Shown here: one piece after another, positions 7,621 through 14,814 of the stretch
How positions within the stretch are numbered: the stretch's first letter is position 1
How the letters are laid out: each line of letters starts with the position of its first letter
NCBI GenBank assembly: GCA_937927565.1
Contig: CALBDV010000748.1
Coordinates: forward strand, 1-19,657
Length of the DNA: 19,657 nucleotides
DNA from: an uncultured Holophagales bacterium
GTDB taxonomy: Bacteria; Acidobacteriota; Thermoanaerobaculia; UBA5066
Reading direction: 5' to 3'
The notes under the pieces: generated by a model
Told to the model about the DNA's origin: nothing
Databases searched by the model: none
Seen by the model: only the letters and a program-made list of their open reading frames with translations
Translations under genes and position numbers: made by a program

Positions 7621-8349
7621 TCAGCCTCCGAGGAGCGTCAGCGGCGCCAGACCGAAGGCCTTTCGGACCGCACGCCGCCGGAGCGCGGAGTGGATCCGGC
7701 GCTGCGTCTCCCTCGTCAGCGTCGAGACGTCGCCGGCCTCTTCCTCCACGGCTCGCGCGAGGCTCTCCCGCTCCTCTTCCCCGAGAGCTCCCTCGAGCTT
7801 CTTCACGAGGGCCTTCTCCACCTTTCCGAGCCCTTCCTCCAGCTCCTCGAGACCGGCCGCGGGGTCGAGCGCCCCCACCGCTTCGCGAGCCGCGCGGAGC
7901 GCCGCGGCGGCAGCGGAGACGTCGGCCCCCGCGGGCAGGGCGGTCTCGGCCTCGCGAAGCGCCTCGGTCAGCTCGCGCAGCCTCGACATCCCGTCGAAGG
8001 GCGCCTGCTCATCCCGTGCAGGACGCGGGACGTGCGCCCCGACCAACCCCCGCCGCTCCATTTCCCAGAGCACCTCGACCGCGTTGCCGCAGTACGTCAG
8101 GCTCGAGATCTTCGACACGTCGCCGCGTGCGCGCTTCCTCTCGAACGCCGCGCGGACGGCTCGAATCACCGTGTCGGACGGAACGCCCCCTTCACGCCAG
8201 CCCCTGATGAGCTGCCAGTCCTTCGGCAGGAGAAAGAAGGGTGTTCCCCGCTCCTCGATGAAGGCATCCTCGACACGGGTGCCGTAGGAGGCTTCGTCCT
8301 CGAGCGGCTCAGGCACGCCGGGGCGGGCGTCCGTCGGCGTTCCGGTCAT
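7621..8349 (-). CDS. Conserved-looking protein of unknown function, two-part helical
   Basis: A 242-residue soluble protein that I cannot assign. No signal peptide or membrane segment is seen. The N-terminal part (about 22-100) looks like a folded domain: VEDAFIEERGTPFFLLPKDW, then a basic helix around VIRAVRAAFERKRARG, then ISSLTYCGNAVEVLWEMERR. The rest (about 118-225) is Ala/Glu/Leu-rich and probably long helices or coiled coil, ending in a basic stretch RRIHSALRRRAVRKAF. The gene sits between coaX and the RNA methyltransferase. The ATG at 8349 makes it overlap coaX by 41 nt with no good Shine-Dalgarno; a GTG at 8316 would give an 8-nt overlap and lose 11 poorly structured residues. Position in a run of translation and cofactor genes suggests a housekeeping role, but no function is claimed. 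Confidence 0.8.
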   Translation of the reverse strand: MTGTPTDARPGVPEPLEDEASYGTRVEDAFIEERGTPFFLLPKDWQLIRGWREGGVPSDTVIRAVRAAFERKRARGDVSKISSLTYCGNAVEVLWEMERRGLVGAHVPRPARDEQAPFDGMSRLRELTEALREAETALPAGADVSAAAAALRAAREAVGALDPAAGLEELEEGLGKVEKALVKKLEGALGEEERESLARAVEEEAGDVSTLTRETQRRIHSALRRRAVRKAFGLAPLTLLGG

Positions 8350-9106
8350 GGAGGATCTTCAGTCCGCGCAGGGTCAGGTCGGAGTCGACGAGGGCGAGGT
8401 CGGGCGACGCCGCCGAGAAGAGCGGGGCGAGCCCGCCGGTGACGACGACTCTCATCTTCGGCTCGCCGAGCTCGGCACGGATGCGGGCCACGAGGCCCTC
8501 CGCCTGAGCGAGGACGCCCCAGTAGAGGCCCGACTGGATGCTCTGGGCGGTGTTCTTCCCCACCACCTTCTCGGGCCGGTGGAGATCGACGCGAGAGAGC
8601 CGCGCCGCGCGCGAGAAGAGGGCGTCGGCGCTGATGCCGGGGCCGGGGCAGATGACGCCCCCGAGGTAGTCGCCGGCAGCCGTCACGACGTCGAACGTCG
8701 TGGCCGTGCCGAAGTCGACGACGATGCACGGCGCGCCGTAGGCCGCTACGGCCGCCACCGCATTCACGATCCTGTCGGCTCCGACCTCCGACGGGTGGTC
8801 GTAGAGGATCTTCATCCCCGTCTTCACGCCCGGCGCCACGAAGAGGGGGTCGATGCCGAAGGCGTCGCGGCAGGCCGTCCGGATCGGGAAGTCCTGCGAC
8901 GGGACGACGGAGGAGACGATGACGTCGTCGATCTCCTCGACCTTTCGCCCCTTCGCCTCGATCACGGCCCGCAGGAAGAGCGAGTGCTCGTCGGACGTCC
9001 GCTCGCGGACGGTCGTCAGGCGCGCGGTCGCGACGAGCGCCTCTCCCTGGAAGAAGCCGATGACGGTGTTCGTGTTGCCGACGTCGAGAGCGAGGAGAAG
9101 GCCCAT
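8309..9106 (-). CDS. coaX: Type III pantothenate kinase
   Basis: A 265-residue kinase of the ASKHA fold that phosphorylates pantothenate, the first step of coenzyme A synthesis. The phosphate-1 motif is LALDVGNTNTVIG (5-17); GADRIVN (109-115) holds the catalytic Asp111; VDFGTATTFDVV (130-141) is the phosphate-2/adenosine region; GGVICPGPGIS and VVVTGGLAPL follow. Length is usual for CoaX (250-270), and CoaX is unrelated to the CoaA and PanK II types. The ATG at 9106 has GAGG seven nt upstream inside the spacer after birA (7 nt). The birA-coaX pair occurs in many bacteria. The last 40 nt overlap the next gene if that gene uses its ATG. Confidence 0.96.
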   Translation of the reverse strand: MGLLLALDVGNTNTVIGFFQGEALVATARLTTVRERTSDEHSLFLRAVIEAKGRKVEEIDDVIVSSVVPSQDFPIRTACRDAFGIDPLFVAPGVKTGMKILYDHPSEVGADRIVNAVAAVAAYGAPCIVVDFGTATTFDVVTAAGDYLGGVICPGPGISADALFSRAARLSRVDLHRPEKVVGKNTAQSIQSGLYWGVLAQAEGLVARIRAELGEPKMRVVVTGGLAPLFSAASPDLALVDSDLTLRGLKILHDRNADGRPPRRA

Positions 9107-9113
9107 CCGCGCC

Positions 9114-9908
9114 TCAGAACGACGTCACGTCGCCGGAGATCAGCTCGGTGACCCCCGTCTCGGTCTCGAGCCGCAGGAGTCCGTCCTTCGAGAGCCCCGC
9201 GTACCGGCCGCGGACGACCCTCTCCCCGTCGCGCACCTCGAGGAGGTCTCCCGGCCTGTGGACCGTCACCCTGGAGAAGGCCTCCGGCAGATCGGAGGGC
9301 CCCTCGCCCAGGAACGCGTCGAAGGCGGAGAGGACCGCAAGGAGCGGCGCCTCCCCTCCGAGCGCCGACGGTGAGCCGCCTTCGAGAGCGAGCGAGGTCG
9401 CGGCGGGAAGCCCCATGCCGTCGAGCTCGGACCGGGAGGCCCCGACGTTCAGGCCGAGACCGACGACGACGTACCCGGCCCCGTCCGGCAGGGTCCGCCC
9501 CTCGACGAGAATGCCTGCGACCTTTCTGCCGCCGACGAGAAGGTCGTTCGGCCATTTCAGGCGAAGCTCGACGCCGAAAGCACGGGAGAGAGAGCGGGCG
9601 AGTGAGATCCCGGCGGCCACCGGGACGTGGATCCGCTCCGGGCCCTCGGGCCACGCCGCCACGAGCGACACGGCGACAGCGGCGTCTCCCGCCGTGACCC
9701 AGGTGCGGCCGGAGCGCCCCTTTCCCGCGGTCTGCCGGCCGGCCACGATGCAGGTCGGAAGGACGTCCGTCTCCTCGGCCACCATCCGCTCCACCAGCGC
9801 CCTCGCGACGTCGTTCGTCGAGGCCACCTCGCCGAGGAACAGGATGTTCGCGACGCGCTCGAAGCGCTGTCCGTGGAGCGGGGCGAGGGGGCCGAGCGGG
9901 CTCGTCAC
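9114..9908 (-). CDS. birA: Biotin--[acetyl-CoA-carboxylase] ligase, catalytic type without DNA-binding domain
   Basis: A 264-residue biotin protein ligase, shorter than E. coli BirA (321) because the N-terminal helix-turn-helix is absent, so it should not be a biotin-operon repressor. Motifs: EVASTNDVAR (27-36), the biotinyl-AMP loop GRQTAGKGRSGRTW (57-70, with Lys where many family members have Arg), LKWPNDLL (117-124), GRKVAGILVE (127-136), and a small C-terminal beta-barrel (about 215-264). It attaches biotin to a Lys of carrier proteins; the carrier at 15726-16112 is a plausible substrate. Start is GTG at 9908, inside the valS stop (GTGA), with GAGGG nine nt upstream. Confidence 0.95.
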   Translation of the reverse strand: MTSPLGPLAPLHGQRFERVANILFLGEVASTNDVARALVERMVAEETDVLPTCIVAGRQTAGKGRSGRTWVTAGDAAVAVSLVAAWPEGPERIHVPVAAGISLARSLSRAFGVELRLKWPNDLLVGGRKVAGILVEGRTLPDGAGYVVVGLGLNVGASRSELDGMGLPAATSLALEGGSPSALGGEAPLLAVLSAFDAFLGEGPSDLPEAFSRVTVHRPGDLLEVRDGERVVRGRYAGLSKDGLLRLETETGVTELISGDVTSF

Positions 9909-12583
9909 GGAGTCGTTCCCTCGCCGAGGTTCGTCACGAGCTTGGTGCGGCGGGCCGTCAGCTCTTCGAGCTGGCGACGCACCTTCTCGACGACGGCCTG
10001 CGGGGCCCTTGCCAGGAACGACTCGTCGGCGAGCTTGCGGCCGATCCCCTCCGCTTCCTTGTCGACGGCGGCGATCTCCTTCCGGATCCTGGCCTCGTCA
10101 TCCGGGGAGAGGTCCCGTTTCGGAAGGGAGACGACGAGACCCGCCACCCCGACGTGCTCGTGGAAGGCGCCCGGGAGGTCGACCTTCGGCGCCACGACGA
10201 GGCTCGACAGGCGGGCCATGTGGACGAGGAGCGGCCCGTGCGCGCGGAGCGCCTCGGCCACGGGTCCTTCGGGCACCTCCAGCCCCGCGGCGAGCTCCAC
10301 CGTCTGGGCCATGCCCCGCTCGGCCCGCAGGTTCCTGACGCGCGTCGCGGTCTCGCGGAGCGTCTCGACGACTTCCACGGCGAAGGGGTCGCTCCAGTCG
10401 TCACGCCCTGCCGGGTACGGCAGGACCGGCAGCTTCGCTCCGTCCCCGTTCAGCGCCTCGCGGATCTCGCAGGAGATGAACGGCATGAAGGGGTGAAGGA
10501 GCGCCAGCGAGTCGAGGAGGACACGGTGGAGCACCGAGCGCGTCTTCGCCTTCTCGGCCTCCGGAACTTCGGGGTCGCGCAGGACCTGCTTGACCATCTC
10601 CACGTAGCCGTCGCAGAACTCGGTCCAGAAGAAGGCGTAGAGGGCGTTCGCCGCCTCGTCGAATCGGTAGACACCGAGCGACTCGTTCACCTTCGCCGCC
10701 GTGGCGGAGAGCCGGTCCAGGATCCACCGGTCGACGCGTCCGAGGGAGGCGAAGGCGGGAACCTCGGCGACGGTTTCCTCTCCGAGCATCCCCATCGCGA
10801 AGCGGGCGGCGTTCCAGACCTTCGTCGCGAAGGCCCGGGAGGCCGCGACGCGCGTCGTCCCGAAAGGCAGGTCGCGCCCCGTCCCCGAGAGGATGGCGAG
10901 GGCGAAGCGAACCGCGTCGGCGCCGTACTCGTCGCACATGACGAGAGGGTCGATGACGTTCCCCTTCGTCTTCGACATCTTCTGTCCCCGCTCGTCGCGG
11001 ACGAGACCGTGGAGGAAGACCTCGCGGAAGGGGACGCGCCCGTCGAACCAGACGCCCGCCATGATCATCCGGGCGACCCAGAAGAAGAGGATGTCGAAGC
11101 CCGTGACCATGACGTCGGTCGGGTAGAAGCGCGAGAGGTCCTTCGTCTTCTCCGGCCAGCCGAGGACCGAGAGCGGCATGAGCCACGACGAGAACCAGGT
11201 GTCGAAGACGTCGGGGTCGCGCGTCAGCGTCACGTTCCCGCAGCGGACGCACGCGGACGGGTCCGCATCCTCGCCCGGCTTCGGCACGGTGACGTGCCCC
11301 TCGGGGCAATACCAGGCCGGAATCTCGTGCCCCCACCAGAGCTGGCGCGAGACGCACCAGTCGCGGATGTTCTTCATCCACTCGTCGTAGGTCTTCTTCC
11401 AGAGCTCGGGGGTGAACGTGACCTCGCGCGCCTCGGTGGCCGCGACCGCCTTCTCGGCGAGCGGCTTGATCTTCACGAACCACTGGAGCGAGACGAGCGG
11501 CTCGAGGACGGTGTCGCAGCGCTGGCACCGCCCGACGGCGGAGGTGTGCGGCTTGTCGTCGCGGCGCAGACCCAGCTCGCGGAGGTCCACGAGGACCTTC
11601 TTGCGGGCCGCGGCCCTCTCGAGGCCGGCGTAAGCGGGGCCGGCCTCGGCGGTCATCTTCCCGTCGAAGCCGATCACGGCGATCTCGGCGAGACCGTGCC
11701 GCCGCCCGGCCTCGAAGTCGTTCGGGTCGTGGGCCGGCGTGATCTTCACGACGCCCGTCCCGAACGTCCGGTCGACCATCTCGTCCGCGACGACGGGAAT
11801 GAGGCGATCCGTCAGCGGCAGGCGGACCCTCTTCCCGACGAGGGCCGTGTAGCGTTCGTCTTCCGGGTGCACCGCAACCGCGGTGTCTCCGAGGATCGTC
11901 TCGGGCCGCGTGGTGGCGACGACGAGGTCTCCGCTTCCGTCCTCGAGCGGGTAGGCCACAGACCAGAGCTGGCCCGAGCTCTCGACGTGGTTCACCTCGA
12001 GGTCGGAGAGAACGGTGGCGCAGCGCGTGCACCAGTTCACCATCCGGCTGTCGCGATAGGCGAGCCCCTGGTGGTAGAGCTCGCTGAAAGCGCGCCGGAC
12101 CGCCCTGGAGCGGGGCTCGTCGAGCGTGTAGTACTCGCGCGAGTAGTCGCACGAGCAGCCGAGCCGCCGGATCTGGTTCAGGATGTCGCCCCGCCGGGCG
12201 TCGGCCCACTCGCGGCAGATCTCGAGGAAGGGCTCGCGTCCCACGTCGTGGCGGGTCTTCCCCGTCCGCTCCATGAGGTCGCGCTCGACGACCATCTGCG
12301 TGGCGATGCCGGCGTGGTCGACGCCGGGGACCCAGAGAACGGCCCGGCCCTGCATCCGCTTCCAGCGCGCGAGAACGTCCTCGAGCGTCCGTCCGAGGGC
12401 GTGCCCGACGTGAAGGCGCCCCGTGACGTTCGGCGGGGGGATGACGAGGGTGTACGGGCTGGCGTCTTCGGACGCCACTTCCGGACGGAACTGGCCCGAC
12501 TCCTCCTGGAGCCGGTACCAGGTCATCTCGAAGGACTGCGGGTCGAAGCGCTTGTCGAGCTCTGGGCGGGGCGCGGAAGACAT
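9905..12583 (-). CDS. valS: Valyl-tRNA synthetase
   Basis: An 892-residue class I aminoacyl-tRNA synthetase, normal length for ValS. The HIGH box is present as LHVGHAL (HVGH at 58-61) after PPPNVTG; KMSKTKGNVIDP begins at 535. The editing (CP1) domain lies between about 190 and 340, with VATTRPETILGDTAVAVHP and TPAHDPNDF. Cys pairs in CTRCATVLSDLEVN, GRCQRCDTVLEP and later CVRCGNVT look like zinc or structural knuckles. The anticodon-binding helical domain starts near 600, and the last 65 or so residues form the tRNA-contacting coiled-coil arm typical of ValS. It appears to be the first gene of the left-hand operon. The ATG at 12583 lacks a clear Shine-Dalgarno (only GGCGGA), and no T-box leader fits in the 48 nt upstream. 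Confidence 0.98.
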   Translation of the reverse strand: MSSAPRPELDKRFDPQSFEMTWYRLQEESGQFRPEVASEDASPYTLVIPPPNVTGRLHVGHALGRTLEDVLARWKRMQGRAVLWVPGVDHAGIATQMVVERDLMERTGKTRHDVGREPFLEICREWADARRGDILNQIRRLGCSCDYSREYYTLDEPRSRAVRRAFSELYHQGLAYRDSRMVNWCTRCATVLSDLEVNHVESSGQLWSVAYPLEDGSGDLVVATTRPETILGDTAVAVHPEDERYTALVGKRVRLPLTDRLIPVVADEMVDRTFGTGVVKITPAHDPNDFEAGRRHGLAEIAVIGFDGKMTAEAGPAYAGLERAAARKKVLVDLRELGLRRDDKPHTSAVGRCQRCDTVLEPLVSLQWFVKIKPLAEKAVAATEAREVTFTPELWKKTYDEWMKNIRDWCVSRQLWWGHEIPAWYCPEGHVTVPKPGEDADPSACVRCGNVTLTRDPDVFDTWFSSWLMPLSVLGWPEKTKDLSRFYPTDVMVTGFDILFFWVARMIMAGVWFDGRVPFREVFLHGLVRDERGQKMSKTKGNVIDPLVMCDEYGADAVRFALAILSGTGRDLPFGTTRVAASRAFATKVWNAARFAMGMLGEETVAEVPAFASLGRVDRWILDRLSATAAKVNESLGVYRFDEAANALYAFFWTEFCDGYVEMVKQVLRDPEVPEAEKAKTRSVLHRVLLDSLALLHPFMPFISCEIREALNGDGAKLPVLPYPAGRDDWSDPFAVEVVETLRETATRVRNLRAERGMAQTVELAAGLEVPEGPVAEALRAHGPLLVHMARLSSLVVAPKVDLPGAFHEHVGVAGLVVSLPKRDLSPDDEARIRKEIAAVDKEAEGIGRKLADESFLARAPQAVVEKVRRQLEELTARRTKLVTNLGEGTTP

Positions 12584-12593
12584 AAGTCCGCCG

Positions 12594-12599
12594 AGTCTA
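12594..12599 (-). promoter_or_regulatory. Possible -10 element for valS, implying a very short leader
   Basis: In the 48-nt gap before valS the minus strand reads TTTAGACT, with the hexamer TAGACT about 10 nt before the ATG. The same hexamer is the -10 of the better promoter at 14771-14799. No convincing -35 lies 16-18 nt upstream (TCGTTC at 17 nt). If used, transcription would begin about 4-5 nt before the valS ATG, giving a nearly leaderless mRNA. Weak evidence. Confidence 0.3.
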
Positions 12600-12612
12600 A
12601 ACGAGGCTTCGC

Positions 12613-12630
12613 GACGGAACGACCTCCGTC
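12613..12630 (-). terminator. Stem-loop just after the receiver-protein gene, possible weak terminator
   Basis: Two nt after the TGA of the receiver gene the minus strand reads GACGGA-GGTCGT-TCCGTC, a 6-bp perfect stem with a 6-nt loop. No T-run follows directly (GCGAAGCCTCGTTT comes next), so it is not a canonical intrinsic terminator. It could act as a 3-prime stabilising hairpin or weak terminator between this gene and valS. Confidence 0.35.
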
Positions 12631-12631
12631 T

Positions 12632-14722
12632 TCAGCCGGCCCGCTCGACCTCTGCGATCCGTTCGCGGACCAGACGCTCGGCGTATTCCGGCACGACTTC
12701 CCACGCGATGTCGCGGACGGCCTTGTCAGAGAGGAGCTGGACGACCCGGCGGGCGATCCGGTCGACGTCGGCGTCGGAAAGGGCGGAGGGCGCCGAGATT
12801 CCGAGCGGCGCCGTCGTCACGGCGGCCGCGGGAGTCTCTTCGGACGGGAGCGCCACCGGGGCGGCGGCGGCCACGAAGACAGGAGCCGGGCTCGACGGAA
12901 TCAGAGCCGAGAGGTCTTCGATGCGGGCGGCAGCGGCCATCGCCTCCAGGTCGGACGACGACGGATCCTCCATCGCGGGCTCCGGGCGCTCCTCGGATTC
13001 GGCGCCCGGCAGGTCGATGTCGGCCGGGGCCTCTTCGCCGATGAGGGCGGCGTGCCGCTCCCATATCTCGGGGCGACGTGTGACTCGCCCGGACGCCTCG
13101 AACGCCTCGAGGTCCGCCTCGATATCGCGGGTGATGGGCTCGGCCCCCTCGGTGTCATCCGGTACCCCCGACAGCTCGGGTGGAGGCGGCGGGATTTCGA
13201 CCGCGGGGCTTTCGTCCCAGGGGGCGGCTTCGGCCTCCACTCCGGGGACGGGCTCGTCCATTTCGGGGAAGGGCTCGACGGAGCCCTCCTCGACGGCCCC
13301 CGCTTCGGGCGCCAGAATCGCCTCCGAGGCCGGGGGAACCGGCTCCTCGAGCACGAGGTCGAACGCGGGTTCCTCGGCCACTGGAGGTTCCGTGGATTCG
13401 GCTGCCGCCGGCTCCTCTGCCAGGTCGTAGAGCGTGACTTCGATCTCTTCCGGGCCGGGTGCGGCCCCGGGCTCCGGAACGATCTCGAAGGGCGCCAGGG
13501 GAACAGCTTCCGGTGAGGCCAGCGCGGGGCTGCCCATTTCTGCGAGGAAGGGCTCGGGCGCCTGCTCGGACTCGGGTTCGAACGGAGCCGCCGGCTCGGC
13601 GAAGGACGTCGCCTCGGGCTCGTCGAAGGCCGGAGGAGGGGGCGGAATCGGGGGGACGAAGAGGGCTGGTTCCTCCTCGAGGAATGCGGGAGGAGGAGGG
13701 GGCGGCGGCGGAACGAATGCAGGCTCCGGCTCGTAGAACGCCGGAGGAGGAGGAGGCACCGGAGGGACGAACTCCGGCTCGAAGACTGCCGGAGGAGGAG
13801 GCTCGACCTCCATGGGGGCCGAAAAATCGAATGGAGGAGGAGGCGGCGGGAGGGCCGCGACCTCCTCCTCGTCGAGAACGGGAGGCGGCGGCGGCGGAAC
13901 GGCAAAGGCCGCTTCCGGCCTGTAGAAGGGGGAAGGCGGCGGCGGAACGAGCGAAACCGCTTCCGGCTCGTAGAAGGCGGGCGGGGGCGGCGGCGGCGGC
14001 GGTTCGAAAGCCGGCGCCGGCTCGGCGATCTCGATCGGGGCCGCCGCGGCGAGCTCTTCCGCCGTCGGGATCCTCATCGCCATCGTCCTGAAGTTCGAGT
14101 CCTCGGCCTTGAGGATCGGCTCCTCCGTTTCAAAAGGAGGAGGGAACGATTCGGGCAGGACGAGGGCCGGCATCGCCTGGGTTGCTCCCGTGTCCTCGAC
14201 GTACTTGCCCTGGATCGGGACCTCCGTTTCCAGCTCCTCGGCCGAGAGGATCATCGTCGGTGGCGGCTCGGGCGCGTCCGGGGGGGCCAGAGGGGCCAGA
14301 GTCGCCGGAGGGGCGGCAGCCGCCGCGGCTGCGGCCTCTTCCCGGACGGCGCGGGCCTTGGCGACGAGGTCGCGGACGAGCCCCTGGAGAGCGTGTGAAT
14401 CGAACGGCTTGGTGACGATGGCGTCACTGCCGACCCGCTCCGCCCGGGTCCGGTCGAACGGCTCGAACGTCCCCGTGAGGAGGACGACGGGAATGAACAC
14501 TCCTCCGGGACGCTGCTTCACCGCGTCGCACACGTCGTAGCCCGTGAGACCGGGCATCACGACGTCCGCCAGGACGATGTCGGGCTGGAAGTCGTCGAGA
14601 GCCTGGACGGCCCGGTCGCCGCTCCCGACGGCCAGGAGGCGCGTCTCTGCGTCCGAGAAGGTCAGCTCGACGACCTTCTGGATGGTCAGGCTGTCGTCCG
14701 CAAGAAGGATCTTGATCGCCAT
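12632..14722 (-). CDS. Receiver-domain protein with proline/glutamate-rich repetitive linker and conserved-looking C-terminal helix
   Basis: A 696-residue protein. Residues 1-122 are a CheY-like receiver with acidic D9 and D10, phospho-acceptor D53 (IVLADVVMPG), T83 and K105, so it should be phosphorylated by a histidine kinase. There is no recognisable DNA-binding or enzymatic output domain. About 125-240 is Ala/Pro/Glu-rich; about 240-375 is a tandem array of proline runs with acidic/aromatic spacers such as AFYEPE; acidic low-complexity sequence continues to about 600. The C-terminal 50 residues are folded-looking helices: DADVDRIARRVVQLLSDK followed by VRDIAWEVVPEYAERLV. From memory, this kind of IAWEVVP-AE ending occurs on receiver and linker proteins of Acidobacteriota and deltaproteobacteria, with unknown function. 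The ATG has GAGGAG about six nt upstream. It is a single-gene unit with its own promoter. An extended, cell-pole or motility-type scaffold is one guess. Confidence 0.9.
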   Translation of the reverse strand: MAIKILLADDSLTIQKVVELTFSDAETRLLAVGSGDRAVQALDDFQPDIVLADVVMPGLTGYDVCDAVKQRPGGVFIPVVLLTGTFEPFDRTRAERVGSDAIVTKPFDSHALQGLVRDLVAKARAVREEAAAAAAAAPPATLAPLAPPDAPEPPPTMILSAEELETEVPIQGKYVEDTGATQAMPALVLPESFPPPFETEEPILKAEDSNFRTMAMRIPTAEELAAAAPIEIAEPAPAFEPPPPPPPPAFYEPEAVSLVPPPPSPFYRPEAAFAVPPPPPPVLDEEEVAALPPPPPPFDFSAPMEVEPPPPAVFEPEFVPPVPPPPPAFYEPEPAFVPPPPPPPPAFLEEEPALFVPPIPPPPPAFDEPEATSFAEPAAPFEPESEQAPEPFLAEMGSPALASPEAVPLAPFEIVPEPGAAPGPEEIEVTLYDLAEEPAAAESTEPPVAEEPAFDLVLEEPVPPASEAILAPEAGAVEEGSVEPFPEMDEPVPGVEAEAAPWDESPAVEIPPPPPELSGVPDDTEGAEPITRDIEADLEAFEASGRVTRRPEIWERHAALIGEEAPADIDLPGAESEERPEPAMEDPSSSDLEAMAAAARIEDLSALIPSSPAPVFVAAAAPVALPSEETPAAAVTTAPLGISAPSALSDADVDRIARRVVQLLSDKAVRDIAWEVVPEYAERLVRERIAEVERAG
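13604..14012 (-). repeat. Degenerate proline-run repeat inside the receiver-protein gene
   Basis: About eight runs of 4-8 prolines recur roughly every 45-70 nt, each followed by a short aromatic/acidic spacer (AFYEPE, PFYRPE, VLDEEE, AFLEEE, AFDEPE). On the plus strand this reads as GGAGGAGGAGG and GGCGGCGG tracts. Copies differ in length and codons, so it is an old or selected array, not a recent expansion, though slippage in such tracts is likely. Confidence 0.75.
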
Positions 14723-14731
14723 TTCGACTCC

Positions 14732-14747
14732 TCGAACGGCCGTTCGA
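14732..14747 (-). promoter_or_regulatory. 16-bp perfect palindrome in the leader of the receiver-protein gene
   Basis: TCGAACGGCCGTTCGA is exactly self-complementary. It ends about 10 nt before the ATG and abuts the GAGGAG ribosome binding site. It lies downstream of the predicted transcription start of the promoter at 14771-14799, so it could be a repressor operator or, in RNA, a hairpin next to the Shine-Dalgarno. The function is inferred. Confidence 0.5.
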
Positions 14748-14759
14748 CGGGACAGGCTT

Positions 14760-14779
14760 ACGTAGCGGAAAGTCTACGT
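14760..14779 (-). promoter_or_regulatory. Inverted repeat overlapping the -10 of the receiver-protein promoter
   Basis: ACGTAG and CTACGT, 6-bp arms separated by 8 nt, form a 20-bp inverted repeat. One arm overlaps the predicted -10 hexamer and the spacer holds the predicted start site. That placement is typical of a repressor or autoregulatory site for a dimeric protein. No regulator can be named. Confidence 0.45.
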
Positions 14780-14799
14780 CCCAGAGAGGGATGGGTCAA
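14771..14799 (-). promoter_or_regulatory. Sigma70-type promoter for the receiver-protein gene
   Basis: On the minus strand TTGACC (14799-14794, five of six bases of TTGACA) is followed after exactly 17 nt by TAGACT (14776-14771, four of six bases of TATAAT). The predicted start is near 14764, giving a leader of about 40 nt before the ATG at 14722. The promoter begins 15 nt after the stop of the HMG-CoA lyase gene, which separates this gene from the leucine operon. No intrinsic terminator for that operon was found in the gap. Confidence 0.6.
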
Positions 14800-14814
14800 C
14801 GCGGGAGCAGGGCG

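Noticed and set aside
12584..12631. T-box or other aminoacyl-tRNA-sensing leader for valS
   Set aside because: The gap is only 48 nt, far too short, and has no T-box consensus.
10154..13516. A very long open frame on the plus strand opposite valS and the receiver gene
   Set aside because: Its translation is Arg/Glu/Asp/Gly-rich with no domain, and the minus strand has unmistakable ValS and receiver motifs; in GC-rich DNA such antisense frames are common.
14780..14814. Intrinsic terminator for the leucine operon
   Set aside because: No GC stem followed by a T-run is visible between the lyase stop and the next promoter; termination may be Rho-dependent or incomplete.
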